NCBI RefSeq assembly: GCF_946222815.1
Contig: NZ_CAMJRK010000050.1
Span: 1-11,182, forward strand
Length of the DNA stretch: 11,182 nt
Reading direction: 5' to 3'
Source: an uncultured Leuconostoc sp.
GTDB taxonomy: Bacteria > Bacillota > Bacilli > Lactobacillales > Lactobacillaceae
Below the pieces are notes generated by a model. The model worked only from the letters and a program-made list of their open reading frames with translations, was not told the DNA's origin and ran no database searches. The first letter of the stretch is position 1. Each line of letters opens with the position of its first letter. A program made the position numbers and the translations under genes. Positions 1-6,355 of this stretch are shown in pieces.

Positions 1-1
1 A

Positions 2-1099
2 AATGGTGCGACTTATCATGGCTTAATGTATCTGTTCACCATTATGATTACCATTTTAATTGCAGTTATTGTGCATCCAGCATCATGGTTTTCAAGCGTA
101 TTTGATAACAAATTTCTAAACTATCTTGGGAAACGCAGTTACAGTATTTATCTATATCAATTGCCAGTGTTCGTTTTTTTTGAAAAATTTGTGCCACACT
201 ATAAAACATCTTTTTTAAATATGCTCATTGAAGTGTTACTAGTTATTGGAATTAGTGAATTAAGCTATCGATACATTGAAAAAATTTTCAGTTACACGAC
301 AGTATTGAAGCGTATATTTCAATGGTTTGTAGCATCACGTAATCGCTTTTTTGGTGGTGTCGTTGTTAGTTTAATGTATCTGTTTTTTTTAGGCAACGGG
401 CTAACTGATCATCGGGCAGGCATAGCTTTACCAGAAACAAAATTACAAAAAACACTAAAAAAGAATGAAGTTGAAGTGGCTAAACGTAATGCAATAGCCG
501 AAAAAAAAGCAGATGCATCTGCTTCTAAAAAGCAAAAAAAGACAACATTAACAGATGATCAAAAAAATATTGTGGCAACCTATGGCTTGAAATCAAAACA
601 ATATTTGGCTTTTAAAGACTTGCCATTTAAAGCAGTTGGCGATTCTGTCATGCTAGACGCGGCACCTTATTTGCAAGAAGTGAATAACAATATGGTAGTG
701 GATGCAGAAGTTGGACGGCAATCTTATCAAACACCACAAATTGTTGAACAATTGGCTAAAAATGGGAAATTAGCACCAAACATGTTGATTGGATTAGGGA
801 CAAATGGTGATATTAAACGTGCTGATCTAGATCAAATGATGGCAACCTTTGGTAAAAAACGGCAAGTTTATTGGATGAATAATTTTGTCCAGAGCCGTGC
901 ATGGCAAGATGAAAATAACAAAATGCTACTTGATGCAGCAAAACATTATCCAAATTTACATGTGATTAATTGGTTTGAGCTTGCTGAAAAACATACTGAC
1001 TGGTTTGCTGATGATGGTGTGCATCCAGGACCGGTAGGTGATCGTAACTATGTGCGGTTATTGGTAGAAAAAGTTAGTCAAGTAAATCATATTAAATAA
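2..1099 (+). CDS. OatA-like peptidoglycan O-acyltransferase, 3' part only
   Basis: The reading frame is open from the left edge, so the gene starts upstream and the ATG at 26 is internal. The fragment (365 residues) has hydrophobic segments near residues 8-27, 42-57, 71-90 and 116-130. These are the last helices of an acyltransferase-3 domain, including the SYSIYLYQLPVF stretch typical of that family. A Lys/Glu/Ala-rich linker (about 145-190) leads to an SGNH-hydrolase-like domain with GDS (Ser codon 644-646), GTNGD, and DGVHP (Asp codon 1013, His codon 1022), the usual catalytic Ser-Asp-x-x-His set. In Gram-positive bacteria this two-domain layout belongs to OatA-type enzymes that acetylate muramic acid outside the membrane and give lysozyme resistance. 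Acetylation of another surface polymer cannot be excluded. The gene contains four 7-8 base A or T runs. The architecture is secure; the substrate is inferred. Confidence 0.85.
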   Translation, partial: NGATYHGLMYLFTIMITILIAVIVHPASWFSSVFDNKFLNYLGKRSYSIYLYQLPVFVFFEKFVPHYKTSFLNMLIEVLLVIGISELSYRYIEKIFSYTTVLKRIFQWFVASRNRFFGGVVVSLMYLFFLGNGLTDHRAGIALPETKLQKTLKKNEVEVAKRNAIAEKKADASASKKQKKTTLTDDQKNIVATYGLKSKQYLAFKDLPFKAVGDSVMLDAAPYLQEVNNNMVVDAEVGRQSYQTPQIVEQLAKNGKLAPNMLIGLGTNGDIKRADLDQMMATFGKKRQVYWMNNFVQSRAWQDENNKMLLDAAKHYPNLHVINWFELAEKHTDWFADDGVHPGPVGDRNYVRLLVEKVSQVNHIK

Positions 1100-1111
1100 C
1101 ATAGTTAGGCC

Positions 1112-1140
1112 TTTACAGTCTGATTATATTCGCTTAAAAT
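1112..1140 (+). promoter_or_regulatory. Promoter of the decarboxylase-uridine kinase unit
   Basis: A -35 box TTTACA (1112-1117) and a -10 box TAAAAT (1135-1140) are separated by 17 bp, close to the sigma-A consensus. They lie 12 bases after the acyltransferase stop codon. No rho-independent terminator is visible between that gene and this promoter, so some read-through is possible. Confidence 0.75.
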
Positions 1141-1158
1141 GGGAGAGAATACAAGTAT

Positions 1159-1188
1159 GGAGGAAGTGTGTAGATGATACACATGTAA
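1159..1188 (+). promoter_or_regulatory. Strong ribosome binding site and four-codon mini-ORF before the decarboxylase
   Basis: GGAGGAAG (1159-1166) sits 7 bases before an ATG at 1174 that opens a four-codon frame, MIHM, ending in TAA at 1186-1188. The decarboxylase ATG at 1198 is in the same frame, 9 bases after that stop, and has only A-rich sequence and no Shine-Dalgarno of its own. The sequence shows this directly. Reinitiation, or a mutated former start, is inferred. Confidence 0.6.
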
Positions 1189-1197
1189 AAAATAAAA

Positions 1198-1911
1198 ATG
1201 ACTAGTTTATATCAACATGGTACGTTGGCGATGCTTATGGGTAAACAGATGCAGGGAACAATAACAGCTGCTGAACTTTTAAAACATGGGGACACAGGTA
1301 TTGGGACACTGACTGGACTCAATGGCGAGGTCATTATTTTAGAAGGCCAAGTCTATCAGGCGCAAAGTGATGGGCAAGTCAATCATATTACAAACTTAGA
1401 CACGTTACTGCCATTTGCATCAATTCATTTTTATAACCCAACTCAAAAGTTACCTTTTGATCAGGTTGATTTTACAACATTGAGTGATCAATTAAAATCT
1501 GCACAGTTACAAAATATTTTTTCATCTGTTAATTTTCATGCTGATTTTTCGCGGATGCATGTTCGTATTGCACCCAAGCAAGTCCCACCATTTCCAAGCT
1601 TATTAGAAGTTGCTAAGAATCAACCAGAATTTGAAGAGACAGATATATCAGGTACCGTAATGGGTTATTATGCACCTGAAATATTTAATGGCCCAACAGC
1701 AGCTGGTTGGCATTTACACTTTTTGTCTGATGACAAATCTTTTGCTGGACATATTTTGGATTTTTCAGCAACTCATGTAACAGGAACGCTGCAAGTATTT
1801 GACGAATTTGTGCAACACTTGCCAATTGAGAATGCTGACTTCCGAGGCATGTCATTGGACTTAGATGGCTTGCATGCTGGTATTGAAGCCAGCGAAGGAG
1901 GGAAAAAATAA
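1198..1911 (+). CDS. aldB: Alpha-acetolactate decarboxylase
   Basis: This 237-residue cytoplasmic enzyme converts alpha-acetolactate to acetoin and CO2, diverting pyruvate carbon to a neutral product and draining an intermediate shared with valine and leucine synthesis. The N-terminus (LYQHGTLAMLM, then LLKHGDTGIGTLTGLNGE) is characteristic of the family. The C-terminal metal site is intact: His172, His174 and His185 have the 2 and 11 residue spacing of the known zinc ligands. Length is typical. I keep the start at 1198 because family proteins begin just before LYQHGTL, although the nearest good ribosome binding site serves a mini-ORF at 1174. The stop overlaps the uridine kinase start by one base (TAATG), so the two are probably translationally coupled. 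The symbol alsD is equally usual. No acetolactate synthase gene lies in the window. Confidence 0.93.
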   Translation: MTSLYQHGTLAMLMGKQMQGTITAAELLKHGDTGIGTLTGLNGEVIILEGQVYQAQSDGQVNHITNLDTLLPFASIHFYNPTQKLPFDQVDFTTLSDQLKSAQLQNIFSSVNFHADFSRMHVRIAPKQVPPFPSLLEVAKNQPEFEETDISGTVMGYYAPEIFNGPTAAGWHLHFLSDDKSFAGHILDFSATHVTGTLQVFDEFVQHLPIENADFRGMSLDLDGLHAGIEASEGGKK

Positions 1912-2546
1912 TGGGTCAAAAATCATTAGTGATTGGTATTACAGGTGGTTCTGGTTCTGGAAAGACAACTGTCAGTCGTGAACTAGTACGTCGTTTAACT
2001 GCGGATGGTTCTTCTGCAATTTTGTTACAACAAGATTCATATTATAAGAGTCAGTCTGACAAACCAATGTCTGAACGTATATTAACCAACTATGATCATC
2101 CAGATTCTTTCGAAACAGATTTGTTTATTTCAGACTTGCGTCGCTTATTACGACATGAACCAATTAATAAGCCAATATATGATTACGAACAGCATACACG
2201 CTCTCAAGAATTTGAAAGTGTTGAACCGGCAGATGTTGTGATTGTTGATGGTGTTTTGTTATTTAATGATGAGCGCGTGCGTGATTTGCTTGATATGAAA
2301 ATCTTTGTTGATACAGATGATGATATTCGTTTTTTGCGTCGCTTGGAACGAGATATTGAAGAACGAGGTCGTACGGTTCGCGGTGTAATTGAACAATACC
2401 TAGCAACTGTTAAACCAATGTATCACCAATTCGTTGAACCAACGAAACGCTATGCGAATATTATTGTCCCAGAAGGTGGCGAAAATTTAGTAGCTATTGA
2501 TATGTTAACAAATCAGGCCAAGGCGATGATTAAACAACCTAAATGA
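1911..2546 (+). CDS. udk: Uridine kinase (uridine/cytidine kinase)
   Basis: Uridine kinase phosphorylates uridine and cytidine to UMP and CMP in pyrimidine salvage. The 211-residue length is normal for bacterial Udk. A Walker A P-loop GGSGSGKT lies at residues 12-19, followed by QQDSYYK, the NYDHPDSF nucleoside-binding segment, IYDYEQHTR, and the VIVDGVLLF strand, where many homologues have EG in place of DG. RRLERDIEERGR is the arginine-rich lid helix. The gene starts on the last base of the decarboxylase stop codon, with GGAGGG about ten bases upstream inside that gene. The pairing of acetoin formation with pyrimidine salvage has no obvious metabolic logic, so shared transcription may be simple convenience. 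The unit ends at the hairpin at 2558-2591. Confidence 0.93.
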   Translation: MGQKSLVIGITGGSGSGKTTVSRELVRRLTADGSSAILLQQDSYYKSQSDKPMSERILTNYDHPDSFETDLFISDLRRLLRHEPINKPIYDYEQHTRSQEFESVEPADVVIVDGVLLFNDERVRDLLDMKIFVDTDDDIRFLRRLERDIEERGRTVRGVIEQYLATVKPMYHQFVEPTKRYANIIVPEGGENLVAIDMLTNQAKAMIKQPK

Positions 2547-2557
2547 TAGGCTTAATG

Positions 2558-2591
2558 AAAAAAGATTGTCCATTTTTGGACAATCTTTTTT
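2558..2591. terminator. Bidirectional terminator between udk and the rpiR-type regulator
   Basis: A perfect 14-bp inverted repeat (arms 2558-2571 and 2578-2591, 6-base loop) has an A run on its left edge and a T run on its right edge, so it can end transcription from both sides. The regulator's stop codon (2590-2592) overlaps the right arm. Confidence 0.9.
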
Positions 2592-3438
2592 AGTGTGAAC
2601 GCGTTTCTTCAATGATGTTGCGCATAGTATCCACAACGTTTTGTGTTTTTTTAGATAATTGCGAACCAACAATTGTAAATAAGGTATCAATAATGGTGAT
2701 TTGGGCAATAAGAGAACTCATAGATTCACTTCGGAAATTAATTTCTTCGGCAAGTGACAGTAACACCGAATCTGCTATTTTAGATAGCGGTGAATCAGCA
2801 AAAGAAGTTATTACAATAACTTTAACGCCGTTTTCTTTTAGTTTTTTAGCAATCAGTAAGGTATCTTTGTTACGACCTGAATGAGAAATAACCACTGCAG
2901 CATCATCTGCATCTAATTTGACCGCCTGCATAAGCTGAATATCATAATCAGGATGTGCTATAACATCAAGCGGGGTGCGTAAAAACTTGTGATAGGCATT
3001 AAAGGCAACAATAGATGAGCCACCTATACCAAAAAAACCAACACGTTTAGCATGAATCAAGTAATGACTGGCCTCCTCTAGTAAATCAGGAGATAAATTA
3101 TTAATGGTAGCATTTAATGCATTAGTTGCACCAGCAAAAACTTTTTGTCCGATTGCTGCAGTATTATCTTCATCAGTAATCTCACCAAAAAAATCAGACG
3201 TTGCTGATTTTGGTGCGCTTGCCAAGGCAACAGAAAAATCGCGAAAAGAATCGAAGCCCACTTTTTTAGCAAAGCGAGAAATAGTTGCAGTTGAAACGCC
3301 AGAGCCAACAGAAAGTTCTTGAATAGTTGCTTCTCCAGCAAGATTAGTATCTCGAATGACGTAATCAATTAACTTATTTTCAGTTGTATTGAATTGCTTT
3401 TTTTGAGCGCGAAGCTGCGCTATAATGTTGCGTGACAT
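2590..3438 (-). CDS. RpiR-family transcriptional regulator (HTH plus SIS), probably of the gluconate genes
   Basis: This 282-residue protein has the two-domain RpiR layout. The N-terminal HTH_6 domain covers residues 1-77, with a helix-turn-helix near 38-58 (IQELSVGSGVSTATISRFAKKVGF). A SIS sugar-phosphate domain spans about 125-255, with FGIGGSS at 137-142 and SHSG at 185-188 as phosphosugar-binding loops. It is divergent from gnd across a 207-bp region holding a long inverted repeat, so the simplest reading is that it controls gnd-gntK-gntP and its own gene. The likely signal is 6-phosphogluconate; this is inferred from context and not readable from the residues. A weak AGGA lies 11 bases before the ATG, which suggests modest translation. 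I found no convincing promoter for it. It is not a GntR-family protein despite the usual name of gluconate repressors. Confidence 0.88.
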   Translation of the reverse strand: MSRNIIAQLRAQKKQFNTTENKLIDYVIRDTNLAGEATIQELSVGSGVSTATISRFAKKVGFDSFRDFSVALASAPKSATSDFFGEITDEDNTAAIGQKVFAGATNALNATINNLSPDLLEEASHYLIHAKRVGFFGIGGSSIVAFNAYHKFLRTPLDVIAHPDYDIQLMQAVKLDADDAAVVISHSGRNKDTLLIAKKLKENGVKVIVITSFADSPLSKIADSVLLSLAEEINFRSESMSSLIAQITIIDTLFTIVGSQLSKKTQNVVDTMRNIIEETRSH

Positions 3439-3503
3439 AGTTTAATATTTCCTAAATTAGTTTAGTTAAAAATGATGAGCCATGCGATTTTTTCAACGTA
3501 ATA

Positions 3504-3516
3504 ATTGTTTACAGTA
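3504..3516 (+). promoter_or_regulatory. Possible auxiliary operator upstream of gnd
   Basis: ATTGTTTACAGTA repeats the core of the gnd inverted-repeat arm (ATTATTTACAATA at 3555-3567) with two differences, in direct orientation, 51 bp upstream. That is close to five helical turns, so a bound protein would sit on the same DNA face. The region is AT-rich, so chance remains possible. Confidence 0.4.
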
Positions 3517-3550
3517 TCGCTTGCTTGAATACATTAAGTATACAAGATTA

Positions 3551-3594
3551 GAAAATTATTTACAATAATAGGTTGCAATATGTAAATAATTTTC
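3551..3594. promoter_or_regulatory. Large inverted repeat, candidate operator for the RpiR-type regulator
   Basis: The arms GAAAATTATTTACA (3551-3564) and TGTAAATAATTTTC (3581-3594) are perfect 14-bp complements separated by 16 bases. Their centres are 30 bp apart, close to three helical turns. The left arm lies upstream of the gnd -35 box and the right arm between the -35 and -10 boxes, so bound protein would block RNA polymerase. There is no T run, which argues against a terminator. Confidence 0.7.
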
Positions 3595-3601
3595 ATATAA
3601 T
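3573..3601 (+). promoter_or_regulatory. Promoter of gnd
   Basis: TTGCAA (3573-3578) and a perfect TATAAT (3596-3601) are 17 bp apart. Transcription should start near 3608. A ribosome binding site, GAGG at 3632-3635, precedes the gnd ATG by 10 bases. The promoter is embedded in the inverted repeat at 3551-3594. Confidence 0.8.
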
Positions 3602-3645
3602 AAGTATGTAACAAAAATACAAAAAATATAAGAGGTAAGTAAACC

Positions 3646-4554
3646 ATGAAGTTTGCGATGATCGGCCTTGGTAAGATGGGCTTGAACTTAGTTAAGAACG
3701 CTGTTGATAATGGACATGAAGTTGTAGCATTTGATTTGAATGCTGATTTCGTTAAGGAAGCAACCGACTATTCATCATCAGTTGAAAGTGCATCAGACAT
3801 CGATGATATGTTGTCAAAATTGCCTTCACCTAAGGCTGTTTGGGTAATGGTACCAGCAGGTGTCCCAACAAACTCAACAATCGATACTTTGATTGAAAAG
3901 ATGGACAAGGGCGACATCATTATTGATGGTGGTAACTCTAACTATAAGGACAACTTGGAACAAAACAAGCGTACAACAGCTGCTGGAATCAAGTTCTTTG
4001 ATGCTGGAACATCTGGCGGTATGAGTGGTGCTCGTAATGGTGGTAACTTCATGATTGGTGGCGATGATGCCCAAGCTTGGAAAGTTATCGAACCACTCTT
4101 TGAATCAATCGCTGAAGAAGATGGTTACTTGTACACAGGTCGTTTGGGATCAGGTCATTATTTGAAGATGGTTCATAATGGTATCGAATATGGTATGATG
4201 CAGGCAATTGCTGAAGGCTTTGAAGTTTTGGAAGCATCACAATTCGATTACGATTATGAAGCTGTTTCAAAGTTGTGGAATCATGGTTCAGTTATCCGCT
4301 CATGGTTGATGGAATTGGCTGAAGAACAATTTGCTAAGGATCCACATTTGGATGCTATTGCAGGTCGTATGCATTCATCTGGTGAAGGTCAATGGACTGT
4401 TCAAGAATCTTTGGATCTTGGCGTACCAGCACCTGTTATCTACATGTCACTTGCTATGCGTTACCGCTCATTGCAAGATGATACATTTACAGGTAAAGTT
4501 GTTTCAGCTTTGCGTAACGGCTTCGGCGGACACGCAATGGATTCAGCTAAATAA
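3646..4554 (+). CDS. gnd: 6-phosphogluconate dehydrogenase, decarboxylating, short NAD-type
   Basis: The enzyme oxidises and decarboxylates 6-phosphogluconate to ribulose 5-phosphate, CO2 and NAD(P)H, the central oxidative step of the heterolactic phosphoketolase pathway. The 302-residue length marks the short form rather than the common form of about 470 residues. The Rossmann motif GLGKMG is at 7-12. Asp30 at the end of the second strand, in place of the Asn-Arg-Thr of NADP enzymes, suggests NAD use. DGGNSNY is at 94-100. Lys174, Asn178 and Glu181 in KMVHNGIEY match the spacing of the catalytic residues of the family. Of 17 lysine codons I count 13 AAG, unlike the neighbouring genes, a sign of very high expression. 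It has its own promoter and is followed by a terminator, so it can be made without gntK and gntP. Confidence 0.93.
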   Translation: MKFAMIGLGKMGLNLVKNAVDNGHEVVAFDLNADFVKEATDYSSSVESASDIDDMLSKLPSPKAVWVMVPAGVPTNSTIDTLIEKMDKGDIIIDGGNSNYKDNLEQNKRTTAAGIKFFDAGTSGGMSGARNGGNFMIGGDDAQAWKVIEPLFESIAEEDGYLYTGRLGSGHYLKMVHNGIEYGMMQAIAEGFEVLEASQFDYDYEAVSKLWNHGSVIRSWLMELAEEQFAKDPHLDAIAGRMHSSGEGQWTVQESLDLGVPAPVIYMSLAMRYRSLQDDTFTGKVVSALRNGFGGHAMDSAK

Positions 4555-4590
4555 TTAATTAATATAACTACTGTTTAATTATTGAACAGG

Positions 4591-4613
4591 AGCTCCCGCT
4601 AAGGGAGCTTTTT
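4591..4613 (+). terminator. Terminator between gnd and gntK
   Basis: The 7-bp stem AGCTCCC/GGGAGCT (4591-4597 and 4603-4609) with a 5-base loop is followed by TTTT (4610-4613). I see no convincing promoter between it and gntK, so gntK may rely on read-through past this hairpin. Confidence 0.85.
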
Positions 4614-4664
4614 CTGTCTGGAGTGACTATTGTTTAGCGGTTAGCAAAAAGTTGAGGGAAAATT

Positions 4665-6206
4665 ATGGAATATATGATTGGTGTTGATTTAGGTACAACA
4701 GCAACAAAAGCAGTTTTATTTGACGATCAAAATCAAGTCATTACGACTGTGAGCAAAGCATATCCGTTATACCGTGATTTACCAGACATGGCTGAAGAAG
4801 ATTTAGATGAAATTTTTGATGCGCTAATGGATGCTTTGCATGACATTGTGCGTGAAGCTCATTTTAATAAGGATGATGTGGTTGCGGCCGTCTCTTTTTC
4901 ATCAGCTATGCATTCGTTAATAGCCTTTGATGAAGATTGGCAGCCATTGACTCGTGTTATTACATGGGCTGATACACGTGCTGTAAAGTATACGGAAAAA
5001 TTAAAAAAATCCGGTCTTGGTGATCAGATCTATAAAAAAACTGGTACGCCGATTCATCCAATGGCACCTTTATCAAAGCTATTGTGGTTGCAAGCAGAGC
5101 ATCCTGATATTTATAATCGTGCGGCACATTACTTAGGCATTAAAGAATATTTGTTCCACCGTTTGTTTGGTACAAATAAAATGGATATTTCTTTAGCTTC
5201 AGGTACGGGATTATTTAACATTTTCAATCTTGATTGGGATGAACAAGCTTTAGAAGTTACTGGTATAAATAAAGAGCAATTACCAACACCGGTTGAACCC
5301 TATGAATATGAAACCGGGATGGCGACTGAATATGCTGTGATTACCGGATTACCAAGTAGTACACCATTTGTTTATGGTGCAGGTGATGGTCCATTATCTA
5401 ATTTAGGTGTTAATGCGGTTAAACCTGGTGTTGCAGCAATTACAATTGGGACATCAGGTGCCATTCGTGTGGTATCAGATCAGCCAGTAATTGATCCAAA
5501 GGGGCGGACATTTACTTATGCCTTGGATAAGGATCATTGGGTCATTGGTGGCCCGGTTAACAATGGTGGGGATGTCTTTCGATGGGCGCGCGACAATATG
5601 TTCGATGCCGAAAAATCAACGGCTGCTTTACTTGGTACAGATGCTTATGATTTAATGACACAAATTGCTTCGCGTGTTCCTGCGGGTTCTGAAGGTTTGA
5701 TTTTCCATCCCTATTTAGGTGGCGAACGTGCACCCATTTGGGATGCAAACGCTCGAGGATCATTCTTTGGTTTAAATCACGGACATACGCGAGCTCATAT
5801 GGTACGTGCTGTGCTGGAAGGCATTACCTTTAATATTTATATGGTTAGTTTAGCGCTAGAAGAAGTTGTGGGTGAGTTAACATCAATTCAAGCAACTGGT
5901 GGTTTTGCGCGTTCACCATTGTGGCGTCAAATGTTTGCTGATATTTTTGAACAACCTGTCACTGTGCCAGAAGCATTTGAATCTGGCGCACTAGCTGCAG
6001 TAATTGTGGCACAAAAAGCCTTAGGGAAAATTGATGACTTATATGAAATTGAAAAGTATGTTGGCGATTCAAATACGTACCAACCAATGCCAGAAAATTT
6101 TGAAGCTTATCGCGAATTAGCACCTATTTTTATTCGGTTATCTCGACAGTTGCAAACTGAATATGAGAATATCGCTAATTATCAAAGAAAACATGCCAGT
6201 AAATAA
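4665..6206 (+). CDS. gntK: Gluconokinase (FGGY family)
   Basis: This 513-residue FGGY carbohydrate kinase most likely phosphorylates gluconate to 6-phosphogluconate, the substrate of the preceding gene. The N-terminal phosphate-binding loop VDLGTTATK is at 7-15. Further family features are SSAMHSL, the ITWADTRA segment, the HPMAPLSKLLWL stretch seen in gluconate kinases of this class, the GAGDGPLSNLG loop, TIGTSGA, the HPYLGGERAPIWDANARGSF segment and the C-terminal ATGGFARSPLWRQ with SGALAA. Length is usual for the family. The ribosome binding site GAGGGA (4654-4659) sits 5 bases before the ATG. Substrate is inferred from the gnd and gntP neighbours; xylulokinase or another FGGY activity is possible but less likely. 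Lysine codons are mixed AAA/AAG, in contrast to gnd, which suggests much lower expression. Confidence 0.88.
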   Translation: MEYMIGVDLGTTATKAVLFDDQNQVITTVSKAYPLYRDLPDMAEEDLDEIFDALMDALHDIVREAHFNKDDVVAAVSFSSAMHSLIAFDEDWQPLTRVITWADTRAVKYTEKLKKSGLGDQIYKKTGTPIHPMAPLSKLLWLQAEHPDIYNRAAHYLGIKEYLFHRLFGTNKMDISLASGTGLFNIFNLDWDEQALEVTGINKEQLPTPVEPYEYETGMATEYAVITGLPSSTPFVYGAGDGPLSNLGVNAVKPGVAAITIGTSGAIRVVSDQPVIDPKGRTFTYALDKDHWVIGGPVNNGGDVFRWARDNMFDAEKSTAALLGTDAYDLMTQIASRVPAGSEGLIFHPYLGGERAPIWDANARGSFFGLNHGHTRAHMVRAVLEGITFNIYMVSLALEEVVGELTSIQATGGFARSPLWRQMFADIFEQPVTVPEAFESGALAAVIVAQKALGKIDDLYEIEKYVGDSNTYQPMPENFEAYRELAPIFIRLSRQLQTEYENIANYQRKHASK

Positions 6207-6301
6207 CATACGACATGATATCAAAAGATTAAAATTAATAAATTCAGACAATGAATCAGTTAGTTAAGTGCTTAATGGTTAAATCATTGAGGTTAGTATT
6301 A

Positions 6302-6345
6302 AAATAATTATTTAGGAGAAAACGCGTTGTTAAGGATACGCGTTA
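6302..6345 (+). promoter_or_regulatory. Structured leader in front of gntP
   Basis: The palindrome AAATAATTATTT (6302-6313) runs directly into AGGAG (6314-6318), the only good ribosome binding site before gntP. It is followed by a GC-rich inverted repeat AACGCG/CGCGTT (6321-6326 and 6339-6344, 12-base loop) and then the ATG at 6356. The linear gap from AGGAG to ATG is 37 bases; folding the hairpin would reduce it to about 13. AGGAG also lies 8 bases before a TTG (6327) that opens a seven-codon frame ending at 6350. Which of these matters is unknown. Confidence 0.45.
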
Positions 6346-6355
6346 TATAAATAAC

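Noticed and set aside
2505..2708. Minus-strand open frame of 67 codons across the udk terminator
   Set aside because: It spans the terminator hairpin and overlaps both udk and the regulator end; no family resemblance.
3439..3503. Promoter for the RpiR-type regulator on the minus strand
   Set aside because: A TTGAAA is present but no -10 box lies at acceptable spacing; the promoter is expected here but cannot be placed.
3544..3556. The 13-mer AAGATTAGAAAAT, identical at 7782-7794 in the permease promoter
   Set aside because: It overlaps the gnd operator arm only partly and is AT-rich and short; chance is a sufficient explanation without more copies.
4630..4647. Cre-like sequence TTGTTTAGCGGTTAGCAA before gntK
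   Set aside because: It is two bases longer than the CcpA consensus and only 6 of 9 positions are symmetric; not enough for a call.
6249..6289. Hairpin with CAATGA/TCATTG ends after gntK
   Set aside because: The inner pairing is weak and there is no T run, so neither a terminator nor a riboswitch can be supported.
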